Assembly (NCBI GenBank): GCA_031270075.1
Contig: JAISYG010000113.1
Location: 1 to 43,713 of the forward strand
DNA from: Dysgonamonadaceae bacterium
GTDB taxonomy: Bacteria > Bacteroidota > Bacteroidia > Bacteroidales > Azobacteroidaceae
Direction: 5' to 3'
DNA length: 43,713 bases
In this document: positions 26,191 to 34,843 of the stretch, piece after piece
How the letters are laid out: every line of letters starts with the position of its first letter
Position numbering within the stretch: position 1 is the first letter of the stretch
Notes under the pieces: model-generated
What the model was told of the DNA's origin: nothing
Database searches by the model: none
Seen by the model: only the letters and a program-made list of their open reading frames with translations
Translations under genes and position numbers: made by a program

Positions 26191-27708
26191 ATGTTGACAA
26201 ATGACGATAAGGATTTAATCGCTGCCAAAGGAATTTCCGTGAGGCAGATAGAAGAACAGTTACATTGTTTTTTCGCAGGTTTCCCCTATTTGCCGGTCGT
26301 GGCTTCTGCTTCGGTGAACAAGGGAATTCGGCAGATTCCGGACGAGGAACAGGCGGTTTATATAGAGGCTTGGCAAGCTTATCTGGCGCAAGACAAAGAA
26401 ATTGTGAAATTTGTTCCCGCTTCGGGTGCGGCCAGCCGGATGTTCATGGATTTATTCGAATTTTTGACAGCGCGTTATTCGTTTCCTTCTACGCCTTTTG
26501 AACAGGCTTTTTTCAGAAACATCAGGCGTTTCGCTTTTTATCCGGCTCTCGACGGGTTGTGCCTGTTGAATGAAAATCAATCGGTGGACGAATTGATAGC
26601 TGTCAACCGGTACAAATCTGTCGTTGATAACCTGCTCTACGAGAAAGGACTCAATTATGGAAATCTACCGAAAGGTCTGATTTTGTTTCATACCTATCCC
26701 GAAGGCACCCGGACGGCAATGGAGGAACATCTGGTCGAAGGCGCCCTCTATGCCTGCAACGCGGCGCGAAAAGTGAACATTCATTTTACGGTTTCGTCCG
26801 GACACAGAGCTTTGTTTGAAACATTGATCCGCGAAAAAACAGCGGATTACGCTCAACGGTTTGGAGTGGATTATCGTATCGATTTCAGCGAGCAAAAAAG
26901 TTCGACCGATACACTGGCGGTGAATGCAAATAACCAGCCTGTCCGGGAAAATGGACGGCTGGTATTCCGCCCGGGCGGACACGGCGCATTGCTTGAAAAT
27001 CTGAACGATATTGCAGCCGATGTAGTATTTATCAAGAATGTAGACAATGTTACGCCCGATGCTTTCAAGTCGGAAACCGTTCGTTACAAACAACTTATTG
27101 CCGGGGTACTGGTGAGTTACCAGCGGCAAATGTTCGATTATCTGGATCTGATTGACAGTGGACAGTATACGCACGGGCAATTAATCGAAATGCTGTATTT
27201 CCTTCAAGACCGTTTGTGCATCAAGAATCCGGAAACCAAGCATTTGGAAGATGGGGAACTGGTGTTGTATATCAAATCCAAATTAAACCGTCCCTTGCGT
27301 GTATGCGGAATGGTACGCAATACGGGCGAGCCGGGCGGCGGTCCGTTTCTGGCGGTCAATCCCGATGGCACCATTTCCCCTCAAATCCTGGAAAGTTCTC
27401 AAATCGACCTGAAAGACCCGGAAATGAAAGCCTTATTTGAATCCGGCACACACTTCAATCCGGTCGATTTGGTCTGTGCGTTGAGGAATTACAAAGGCGA
27501 GAAATTTTCCTTGCCGGATTATGTAGACATGAATACCGGTTTTATCTCTTCTAAATCTAAAAAAGGAAAAAAATTGAAGGCTCTGGAATTGCCGGGCTTG
27601 TGGAACGGCGCCATGTCGGACTGGAATACTGTTTTTGTCGAAGTTCCATTGGCGACTTTCAATCCGGTGAAGAAGGTGAATGATTTGTTGCAGCCGGAAC
27701 ATCAGTGA
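26191..27708 (+). CDS. DUF4301 protein, possibly a GT-A-fold nucleotidyltransferase relative
   Basis: A 505-aa cytoplasmic protein of the Bacteroidetes DUF4301 family, function unknown. I start at ATG 26191 rather than TTG 26182. 'FVPASGAASRMFMDLFEFL' (74-92) resembles the glycine-rich N-terminal loop of sugar-phosphate nucleotidyltransferases. 'RPGGHGALLENLND' (260-273) followed by 'VVFIKNVDNV' (278-287) resembles the 'PGHGD...' and 'NVDN' elements of UTP:sugar-1-phosphate uridylyltransferases. Later motifs are 'RPLRVCGMVRNTGEPGGGPF' and 'GTHFNPVDLVCALRNYKG'. The similarity to UDP-sugar pyrophosphorylases is my inference from these short motifs. It is monocistronic, with a hairpin-rich convergent gap to the next gene. 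Confidence 0.85.
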   Translation: MLTNDDKDLIAAKGISVRQIEEQLHCFFAGFPYLPVVASASVNKGIRQIPDEEQAVYIEAWQAYLAQDKEIVKFVPASGAASRMFMDLFEFLTARYSFPSTPFEQAFFRNIRRFAFYPALDGLCLLNENQSVDELIAVNRYKSVVDNLLYEKGLNYGNLPKGLILFHTYPEGTRTAMEEHLVEGALYACNAARKVNIHFTVSSGHRALFETLIREKTADYAQRFGVDYRIDFSEQKSSTDTLAVNANNQPVRENGRLVFRPGGHGALLENLNDIAADVVFIKNVDNVTPDAFKSETVRYKQLIAGVLVSYQRQMFDYLDLIDSGQYTHGQLIEMLYFLQDRLCIKNPETKHLEDGELVLYIKSKLNRPLRVCGMVRNTGEPGGGPFLAVNPDGTISPQILESSQIDLKDPEMKALFESGTHFNPVDLVCALRNYKGEKFSLPDYVDMNTGFISSKSKKGKKLKALELPGLWNGAMSDWNTVFVEVPLATFNPVKKVNDLLQPEHQ

Positions 27709-27763
27709 AAATCCTTTGCCTGCCGGAGTATTACTTCCGGTTAGGACAATAACTAAAAAATCA

Positions 27764-27795
27764 TGGCGGGTCTTCGCTTTGCTGCGCGCCCGCCA
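27764..27795. terminator. GC-rich hairpin between convergent genes
   Basis: TGGCGGG (27764-27770) pairs with CCCGCCA (27789-27795) around an 18-nt loop. An A-run precedes it at 27755-27760, which would be a U-tract for minus-strand transcripts. It probably ends the reverse operon finishing at 27827. The plus side lacks a T-run. Confidence 0.45.
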
Positions 27796-27826
27796 CGACT
27801 GAAAGATGACTTTTGAAATAGTCCGG

Positions 27827-29863
27827 TTATTTCTTCGCTACTTGAATGGTTTTCACCTCCCCGTCTTTTTCCAACCGGAGCAGGTAGATGCCTGCAGGCA
27901 AACGTTCCAGATGAATGGCTTCGTCTGCATGTATTTCCTGTTGGGTGAAAACAGTCTGTCCCGTATACGAGAAGACGGTCAGCTTGCTGCCGTCCGCTCC
28001 TGCGATGTAGAGCGTTCCGGTAAAGGGATTAGGATAGGCGGTAACTACCGTGTTCTGCAACTCATGGATACCGGTGCCATCCGGCGTCCACATGGCGTAG
28101 AGGGTAAGGTCGCCGGTACGTTTATAAATGGTGTTTTTGGTGTACAGTTCACCTATGCCGTCCGGTTCGGTATACCAGCCTCCAAAAGTGTTGCTTTCGC
28201 GTACAGGCGTTACTAACGACCCCAAGGGTGCATCGTAGGTAACTTGTATCTCCACAATTTCCGCCGTTCCGTCCGGGATTTTTATCGTTCCACCCTGCGC
28301 ATCGAAAGTAAGCTGATACCGGTTGGCTCTCCAATACGCATGGAGAGTGATATTGCCTTCAATTTCATACAGGGTAGTGGCGGTGTATTGCACGCCTTCG
28401 CCGTAGGGTTCGGTGTACCAGCCGTTGAAAGTGTAACCGGTGCGGATGGGTTCGGGCAATGCACCCAACTCTGTACCGTAAACAACAGACCGGATTTCGG
28501 ATACCGGTTCGCCGCCCTCCGCATTGAAATCGACCGTGTAGATATTGGTCCAATGCGCGTAGAGGGTGATGTCGGTTAGCTGTTTATAAACAGTAGAGGC
28601 GGTGTATAATGTTCCTGCACCGTCCGGTTTGGTAAACCAGCCCAAAAAAGTATAACCTTTGCGGACGGGTGTGGGCAGAGTACCCACTTTAACGTTGTAT
28701 GTAACAGGCAGGCTTCCGGGATCTACTGTTCCACCCCGAGCATCGAAATAGATAGTCTTATACAAGGACGTGATTTCAAATTGAACGTTCTCAACAAAGT
28801 AGATGGTGTAGTTGTCGCCTGCCGAAACGGGCGGAGTGCCGCTATTCGTAAGGGGATACAACCCCGGATCTTCTCCTGCATCGCGACTCAATGCACCGGT
28901 GAGCAAACTTTCGTCATCGCCATTTTGCCAGCCGGAAGCTGTGTAAGTAAATATCGGATCATTGTCGTTGTACACTTTCGTTTGGCCGCTGGTGGGCGTG
29001 ATGGTCAGCGTAGCGGGGTTTACGGTAATGCCCACGGTGCGCCGCACGGTTTCCGATACGGCATCCCAATCACTGATAACGCTGTAATTGTAATCGTCCT
29101 TATCGGTAGGCGTGAAGACAACCGTATATCCGGAATTCGATACCTGCGGGACGGTATCTCCGTCGAGCCATGCGAAACTGCCCCTGCCCGTCGTTCCGTC
29201 CGAAAGGCTGGAAGTGGAGAGCGCCTCGCCGTAGGTAATGGCGGAAGCTGTGGGGAACGTAACCTCCGAGGCTGCCGAGGAGAACGTCATACTAACATCG
29301 TTCGATGTTTCTTTCAAAAGTGTATTACATGCATCTAAATCATATAGCCATGACAACTCCATCCGAAGCGTCAGCGGTTTGTCCGGTTTCAGCGCTGTGT
29401 TAGACCGGATCCTGAAATGCAACTCCGTGTCGTTGGCCCAGTTGCCGAAAGCCTCTTGAAACGTGAGAGAGTCCGGGTTCGTTACTACGATTTGGGGCAA
29501 TGTCCAGGTAAGATCAATCCGGGTAGTCGTAGCAGATAGCACTTTAAACAGCTCTATATCCAGATAAGCCTTTGCTGAAGTCCACCCGGAGGTGCCGCTT
29601 GTTTTCCAAAACTCGATGTCGAGTGCATCGTACCACGACTGAGATCCGCCGGAAGCGGCTCCTTCCAGTTGCAGGTTGACAGCTATCCGGTTGTAATCCA
29701 CCACCATCTCGGTGTTTGCTATCGTAACGGTAAATTCCCGCCATTGGCCGTCCACCACCGTTACCGGATTGCTCAGCGTGATGTTTAAGGCCGCCCATCC
29801 CTGCACCGTATTTGCGGCGAGCAGGACGAGCATTGATATAAAAGATAAAAGCGTTTTTCTCAT
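27827..29863 (-). CDS. Secreted InlB B-repeat/MBG protein with T9SS sorting domain
   Basis: A 678-aa surface or secreted protein. A signal peptide (1-24, SFISMLVLLAANTVQG core) is followed by a ~180-residue beta-rich domain of unknown type. An MBG-like domain comes next (~284-365, 'LTITPTSGQTKVYNDNDP'). Then there are three InlB B-repeats (Listeria-Bacteroides repeat, ~369-438, 441-512, 516-593), each with 'GYTFLGWFTKPDGAGTLY'-type cores and ending 'LTLYAMW'. The C-terminus (~605-678) is a type A T9SS sorting domain: 'VTAYPNPFTGTLYIAG', '...LPAGIYLLRLEKDGE', '...IQVAKK'. It would be exported by Sec, then by the type IX system. It follows the FISUMP-like gene by 29 nt. Role: probably adhesion or matrix; no enzyme motif. 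Confidence 0.88.
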   Translation of the reverse strand: MRKTLLSFISMLVLLAANTVQGWAALNITLSNPVTVVDGQWREFTVTIANTEMVVDYNRIAVNLQLEGAASGGSQSWYDALDIEFWKTSGTSGWTSAKAYLDIELFKVLSATTTRIDLTWTLPQIVVTNPDSLTFQEAFGNWANDTELHFRIRSNTALKPDKPLTLRMELSWLYDLDACNTLLKETSNDVSMTFSSAASEVTFPTASAITYGEALSTSSLSDGTTGRGSFAWLDGDTVPQVSNSGYTVVFTPTDKDDYNYSVISDWDAVSETVRRTVGITVNPATLTITPTSGQTKVYNDNDPIFTYTASGWQNGDDESLLTGALSRDAGEDPGLYPLTNSGTPPVSAGDNYTIYFVENVQFEITSLYKTIYFDARGGTVDPGSLPVTYNVKVGTLPTPVRKGYTFLGWFTKPDGAGTLYTASTVYKQLTDITLYAHWTNIYTVDFNAEGGEPVSEIRSVVYGTELGALPEPIRTGYTFNGWYTEPYGEGVQYTATTLYEIEGNITLHAYWRANRYQLTFDAQGGTIKIPDGTAEIVEIQVTYDAPLGSLVTPVRESNTFGGWYTEPDGIGELYTKNTIYKRTGDLTLYAMWTPDGTGIHELQNTVVTAYPNPFTGTLYIAGADGSKLTVFSYTGQTVFTQQEIHADEAIHLERLPAGIYLLRLEKDGEVKTIQVAKK

Positions 29864-29892
29864 TTTGTTACTATTTTTTGCTTGTTATTAAA

Positions 29893-31275
29893 TTACTCAT
29901 ATACGCAACGGATGCTTAGCCCGCGCGCACTTTGGCTGCTGCTGGTGTGGATTCGTATTTCCTGTTTGGTTGCTGAATCCGTTGCATCACCTATACACAG
30001 GTAAAAGGGTTTACCTCCTCTTGTAGTGCTACTCCAGTAATGCACCCACGTCCAAGATCCGGATATATCGCCGGCAGGCTCGCCGCCATCCATATTTAAG
30101 CGGAGCCCACCAGCCGGAAGGAAAAGGAGCGGCTCCGGAGCGGCTTCTTCGTACAGAACCTTGGTACCGTTCTTATAATCAGCGTTGGCAGGATCATGCC
30201 ATACTTCACTCTTGTAAATGGCGACGCCTCCGGCAATCGAAGTGGCGGCTCTACCCACGTTAACGATAGGGGCAGGATCAGCGAGATAGTTACCGTTGCA
30301 GGCAACGCGAACCCACGTCAACCCATTTCCGTTATCGACATATCGCGCATTTCCGAAATCAAGTAGACTGCTACTAAGCATGGAGCTGGAATTAAAATCG
30401 TATCCGAGAAGCCGTTCCCATTCGTCCTGGGTGGGCACACGAAAGCCTGGAGGGCAAGGATCATTGTCGGTCTTGACCGGACTCTGATAATACTTGTCAT
30501 TGTACAGGACGCCGCTATTGGGAGTTTCTTCACCATCGCTTCCGTTACCCCAAAGGGAAGTAGGGTTTGCACCGTTGTACCAGTTCCCACCGACCGTATA
30601 AAATGTTCCATCTACAGGAGTATCGGTTGCAGTCGTAGAAGTAGTACCGGTTGTCTGTGTATAGCGAACGTACCGCAGTTGTTCATGTATGGGGGAATCG
30701 TTGTAGCCTGCGCCGTGAAGCGTGTCCTTCCGTCCCCACTGATACAGACCACCCACAACGCGGGCGTCGACCTTGCGGACATAAGTCCATCGCCAGTTTT
30801 CACCACGAGCATCATCTGCAGGGTATTTTTGTCCGTAATTCGTCGTAACAAGATACTCTATCTGCTTCTTCGGAGTGTCTATCGACGGATCGGCGCCCAG
30901 ATTGTATTTCATAAAGCGGACAGGCAGGTAGGGGCAACTCGCTGGGGAGGGTATTTCAACAACGCCGGTAATAGGCGTCAGGCTCCACTCCATGTGCCAA
31001 TTCAGCCCTGTCCATTGCATTACGTGGTTCGTAGTGGTGTTGAAAACCCGGTCACCCACGTTGGTGGCGCTAACAGGTAGATTGGTAACCTTCTGAACCT
31101 CAACATGGTTTCCGCTGGGATCGACCAATTCGAGTTTCGAAGTAGTTTGCGCTGCCGCGTTCCCGAAGGAACACAGCCAGAGAAGCAGTATGCCCATCAG
31201 CGTGGGATACCACCGGAAGTTTCCGGCCTTACCGGTTCTTCCCGTTTGTTCTTTTTTTCTCACTTTTCTTTTCAT
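29893..31275 (-). CDS. Secreted FISUMP-like surface protein
   Basis: A 460-aa exported protein. I start at ATG 31275 because the -7 box at 31317 puts transcription start close to 31311; an ATG at 31308 would be leaderless and adds 11 residues. The N-terminus is unusually basic before the hydrophobic core (MKRKVRKKEQ..., core 'LMGILLLWLCSFGNAAAQ' ~26-43). The C-terminal half fits the Fibrobacter-type major paralogous (FISUMP) fold: 'DPCPPGFRVPTQDEWERLLG' (~275-294), 'LLFLPAGGLRL', 'YWSSTTRGGKPFYLCIGD' and the end 'SQSARGLSIRCVYE'. Cysteines sit in the conserved PCPPGF and IRCV sites. No T9SS sorting tail is visible; it may be anchored otherwise. Co-transcribed with the InlB-repeat gene. Confidence 0.82.
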   Translation of the reverse strand: MKRKVRKKEQTGRTGKAGNFRWYPTLMGILLLWLCSFGNAAAQTTSKLELVDPSGNHVEVQKVTNLPVSATNVGDRVFNTTTNHVMQWTGLNWHMEWSLTPITGVVEIPSPASCPYLPVRFMKYNLGADPSIDTPKKQIEYLVTTNYGQKYPADDARGENWRWTYVRKVDARVVGGLYQWGRKDTLHGAGYNDSPIHEQLRYVRYTQTTGTTSTTATDTPVDGTFYTVGGNWYNGANPTSLWGNGSDGEETPNSGVLYNDKYYQSPVKTDNDPCPPGFRVPTQDEWERLLGYDFNSSSMLSSSLLDFGNARYVDNGNGLTWVRVACNGNYLADPAPIVNVGRAATSIAGGVAIYKSEVWHDPANADYKNGTKVLYEEAAPEPLLFLPAGGLRLNMDGGEPAGDISGSWTWVHYWSSTTRGGKPFYLCIGDATDSATKQEIRIHTSSSQSARGLSIRCVYE

Positions 31276-31316
31276 TGGATTTAATAATATATTTAATATA
31301 GCATTCATTAAGGTTG

Positions 31317-31324
31317 CAAATGTA
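31317..31324 (-). promoter_or_regulatory. -7 box of the FISUMP/InlB-repeat operon
   Basis: On the minus strand TACATTTG, 41 nt before ATG 31275. No -33 TTTG is visible. Confidence 0.45.
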
Positions 31325-31573
31325 TAAAATAATCTAAAATAAATGGGTGTGGTTCACGAAAATTTACATTTGTTAAGCATTATATTAGTATTTTAATATT
31401 TTTACATAGCGCAAAGTATAACCATTTGAAGGATGAAAAGGTTTGAATAGAAAGGCACGTTTACACTTCAATGACGGCAAAAAACAAAAGAGAACCGGAA
31501 AACAAAAAAAGTCCGACTTTTATCTGTTCTCCGATTCTAAATTTTACCTGTTTAGCGAAGGGGCCTTTATAAC
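31325..31573. other. Intergenic region with an imperfect hairpin
   Basis: No gene is visible. An imperfect hairpin spans 31496-31533: outer arms CGGAAAACA/TGTTCTCCG (one mismatch) and inner arms AAAAGT/ACTTTT around CCG. It lies 40 nt from the strong terminator and may be a second terminator or a structured RNA element. Confidence 0.45.
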
Positions 31574-31607
31574 AAAAACGGCGCCACAAAATTATAGCGC
31601 CGTTTTT
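31574..31607 (-). terminator. Strong intrinsic terminator of the phosphatase-fusion gene
   Basis: AAAAACGGCGC (31574-31584) and GCGCCGTTTTT (31597-31607) form a perfect 11-bp stem with a 12-nt loop. It begins 26 nt beyond the stop at 31633. The A/T arms give a U-tract in either direction, so it can work on both strands. Confidence 0.85.
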
Positions 31608-31632
31608 GCTTTCTTTTTGTAAAATGAACGGT

Positions 31633-34600
31633 TTACTTTACACTAAATTTAGCTACTTCAACGCCTGATTTCTTTTCAACTTTCAGGATATAAATGCCCG
31701 ATGCAAGATCCGAAACCGGAATGATTTGGGTTCTGCCGGCGACAAGCGCTACACTCTTGAAGGTCTGACCTGCGATGTTCGATATCGAAATCTTGGTAGC
31801 AGATTCGGGTAGATCCACATAAACAACATCCGCAGCCGGTGATGGATATACTTTTAATGTGTTTTTCTTCAGCGTCTTATAACCCACACCACCAGTCGGA
31901 ACAAAAACGACCGCATTATCCAGCAAAACAGTTGTAGTTCCATTGGGATTGCGCTGGAGTTCTGTGCCTGCCGTATCGGCGCCACCGTACGGTCGCAACA
32001 GATAACTGAAACTGTTGGTAGTATACCCCCACAAAGCAGAGCATGATATGCCATTGTGGTCAAACGAATGGGGTAACAAACCGGTTTCCGTATAAGAAGT
32101 AGCCGTAGTTGATTTCCATCTGCTGGAAGAAGTAGTGTTGTAACGCAGCTTGAGGGAAGGATTAGCTTTGCTGCTAATCGTAACCTCGTCGCCGGTAAAT
32201 CCATTTCCGGAAACCGTATTGCCGGTTGCTTCAAACTTCCACAATTGATTGTCCAGACCGGACGTCAACGTTTCTGCTGTTGCAATGGCCTCCGTACCGT
32301 TGGATTGAACGACCAAACCGGTTTCAGCGAATTGGATGTAATACCAAATTTCGTTGCCGGGCGTACTGTAAGTCGGAACTGCTACGGCGCCGCCGGGTCC
32401 GGATGTTTGCCATTGGAAATAAGGGGTACGGGCGCCTTCGTCTATTTTCCAAAGATGGGTAAAATCCCAATCGACAAAGGTCGATTGTGTTTTGAGTTCT
32501 GCGCCTGTTTTTCCTGCGGTAGTCGCTATGGCGGGATGTGAGCCGAAGGAATTCAAACCGGCGGCATTTATTTCTGCATTGAAATAGGTATTTGTAACAT
32601 TTTTTGTTGCGCTTGCGCTGCTACTGCTCTGTCCTACCAGTCCGCCGATAAGGGTCGTACCGATTACTAAAACATCTGCATAACAGTTGGTAAAGGTCAT
32701 GTACGAATTGGTAGTAGTGGAAGAACCTCCACATAAACCGCCTACGACGCCTGTGCCTGTTACTGTTCCTATCGCGTAACTATTAGTAATCGTACCGATA
32801 TTATAACCGGCCAACAGACCGGCATAAGTTGGAGATGCGCCTACGCCTGTAACATTTCCGGTTACATAACAATTTTCAATCACCATCGTTAGATCGTTTA
32901 TTTGGCCAACAAGTCCGCCGGCATAAGACAGTCCGGTAATGCCTTTTGTATCTATTTCTACGCCCAAATTGGCAATTTTGCTGGAGGTACTCAACATGCC
33001 GAACAATCCGACACGCTGCATAGCAGGTCTGTTAATCCATAAGCCGGTTATTTTATGATTGTCGCCATCGTAGATACCAAATCTTTTGCCTCCGGATACG
33101 CCGATGGGCAGCCATCCTTCGTCGGGATATTCGGCGGCAAGATAGCTTGTCAAATCAATATCTGCAATCTGCTTGAAGTAGATTTTATCGCCTTCGACAT
33201 CCGACAGATAATCGCGTACCAAATCGAGTTGTTCCGCAGTTTTAACCAAGTAAGGGTCAGTTTCCGTACCGGTACCGCCTTCAAACGAAACCGTGTTGGT
33301 ATTGGGATCACCGGGAGGCACAACACCCTCGGGTCCTGTGATGGGCGTATTTGCTTTTTTGTCATAAATACAGAAAGCAGAACCATCTTTCAGGATAAGT
33401 GCGCCGCGACCGTTTCCTGCGCTGTAAGCCTTTGCCACAGGTACATTCACATTCAATACGCGGTAATTGTAATAATTGTAAGAGGTCGGGTGGGTGGAGG
33501 TAACCCGGTTTGAAGAGGATTGTACTTCCGTATGACCGATAACGATGCGATCGACATTGTGTCGTTGGCAAATTTCGAGCAGCCTGTCTAATGTAATAGC
33601 GCCGGCAGTACGGCACAAACCGCGGTACCAAAGCGGACCTCCGGTGGTTTCAGTAGCGCCGCCAGCAAAAAGATAGGCATTGCGGCCGGAGCCGCTTATC
33701 ATTTGAACTCCGCCATTGGTGTTCAATTGATCCAAATTGCTTGTTGCAGCCACATTGGTATAGAAAGCATTACTAAGTCCGCCATGAACAAAAAAGTCTT
33801 TACCCACAATCTGAAAGAAAGTGAGGGCATCGCGGAACCAGCGTCCCAACTCACTACTGGCGCTGAACAAGCCCGAACGACCGAACGACATACTATACTT
33901 GGATGCAAGTGTTTTAAACTTGGAATCTTCGGGGTTGTTATTACCGATTGCCGATAATTCGTGATTCCCGAACTGGACATACACCTTACCACCGGCATCC
34001 TGCGCTTCCTGTTGTAATTGGTAGAGCAGCCAGAAAATAGCAAGGGCGTCGTCTTTGCCTGAATCGGAGTCGATAAGATCGCCGTTAACCAGCAATTGAT
34101 TGGCGCCAAATTTCCATTTCAAATCGTTGTCGATGACACCTTTGGCTTTCAGAATCGAAGTAAAGGCAGTCCAGTTGCCGTGCGGGTCGCTCAATACAAT
34201 CAGCGAATCGGGCGCGGGCTGTACGGCTGCCGGACGCGACAGGGGATGAAGCGTTACTGCAAAACTCGAAGGGGTTGTTTTGCCTGCTTCGTTTGCTGCT
34301 GAAGTTACCGTAAAAGTGTAGTTGTCTGAAATTTTTGCATAGAATTTCTCTACGATATACCCATCTGCATCTACCGTAACTACTTTATCGCCGCTCGTCG
34401 AATACAGGATAAACGGTCCGGTGGGGTCGTTTACCGGCATTTCCGGAGAACGGTCGGTTACGGTAACCGGCAGCGTTGTACTCACGTTGGAACCATCCTG
34501 CGCCGTAATAGTAACGGTTGCCTGGCCTGCGCTTACACCGGTGATTTCCCCGGATGCGTTTACGGTTGCTACCGCCGAATAGTCAACGGTATAACTTACC

Positions 34601-34773
34601 GCCTTGTTTGCGGCGTCAGCCGGCAATACTTCAATCTGTAATGCCTGCATGTTTTTCTTTTTCAAACTGAGCGTTCCGCTAACATTGGTAACGGAAATGG
34701 AAGAAACGGATTGTGCGCTTACCGATAATGCCGATAATGCGACAACTGATAAGAATAGAATTCTTTTTACCAT
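31633..34773 (-). CDS. Secreted multidomain metallophosphatase: Ig-like, PPP-like phosphatase, GLUG-like, lectin-like, T9SS sorting domain
   Basis: A 1046-aa protein with a signal peptide (1-20, VALSALSVSA). In order: a bacterial Ig-like (BIG2) domain (~22-107); a metallophosphatase (~188-470) with metal/phosphate motifs 'SDPHGN' (195-200), 'NGDLID' (230-235), 'FGNHE' (268-272), 'HGGL' (330-333), 'PLWYRG' (380-385) and 'GHTE' (413-416); a GLUG-like repeat block (~495-785, e.g. 'GGLVGQINDLTMVIENCYVT'); a region resembling ricin-type or jelly-roll binding domains (~805-960, 'QLWKFEATGNTVSGNG'); and a type A T9SS sorting domain (~972-1046, 'VYPSPAADVVYV', 'ASGIYILKVEKK'). The GNHE plus HGG set is like PPP and Shewanella-like phosphatases. 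Substrate is unknown; it is probably a surface phosphatase on polymers or phosphoproteins. No clear -7 box upstream. Confidence 0.88.
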   Translation of the reverse strand: MVKRILFLSVVALSALSVSAQSVSSISVTNVSGTLSLKKKNMQALQIEVLPADAANKAVSYTVDYSAVATVNASGEITGVSAGQATVTITAQDGSNVSTTLPVTVTDRSPEMPVNDPTGPFILYSTSGDKVVTVDADGYIVEKFYAKISDNYTFTVTSAANEAGKTTPSSFAVTLHPLSRPAAVQPAPDSLIVLSDPHGNWTAFTSILKAKGVIDNDLKWKFGANQLLVNGDLIDSDSGKDDALAIFWLLYQLQQEAQDAGGKVYVQFGNHELSAIGNNNPEDSKFKTLASKYSMSFGRSGLFSASSELGRWFRDALTFFQIVGKDFFVHGGLSNAFYTNVAATSNLDQLNTNGGVQMISGSGRNAYLFAGGATETTGGPLWYRGLCRTAGAITLDRLLEICQRHNVDRIVIGHTEVQSSSNRVTSTHPTSYNYYNYRVLNVNVPVAKAYSAGNGRGALILKDGSAFCIYDKKANTPITGPEGVVPPGDPNTNTVSFEGGTGTETDPYLVKTAEQLDLVRDYLSDVEGDKIYFKQIADIDLTSYLAAEYPDEGWLPIGVSGGKRFGIYDGDNHKITGLWINRPAMQRVGLFGMLSTSSKIANLGVEIDTKGITGLSYAGGLVGQINDLTMVIENCYVTGNVTGVGASPTYAGLLAGYNIGTITNSYAIGTVTGTGVVGGLCGGSSTTTNSYMTFTNCYADVLVIGTTLIGGLVGQSSSSASATKNVTNTYFNAEINAAGLNSFGSHPAIATTAGKTGAELKTQSTFVDWDFTHLWKIDEGARTPYFQWQTSGPGGAVAVPTYSTPGNEIWYYIQFAETGLVVQSNGTEAIATAETLTSGLDNQLWKFEATGNTVSGNGFTGDEVTISSKANPSLKLRYNTTSSSRWKSTTATSYTETGLLPHSFDHNGISCSALWGYTTNSFSYLLRPYGGADTAGTELQRNPNGTTTVLLDNAVVFVPTGGVGYKTLKKNTLKVYPSPAADVVYVDLPESATKISISNIAGQTFKSVALVAGRTQIIPVSDLASGIYILKVEKKSGVEVAKFSVK

Positions 34774-34843
34774 AATTTTTTGAATTTGTGTTTTTATAAT
34801 AGTATTATATATTTTTACTTTGTAACTGTTATGGTTGGCTTTT

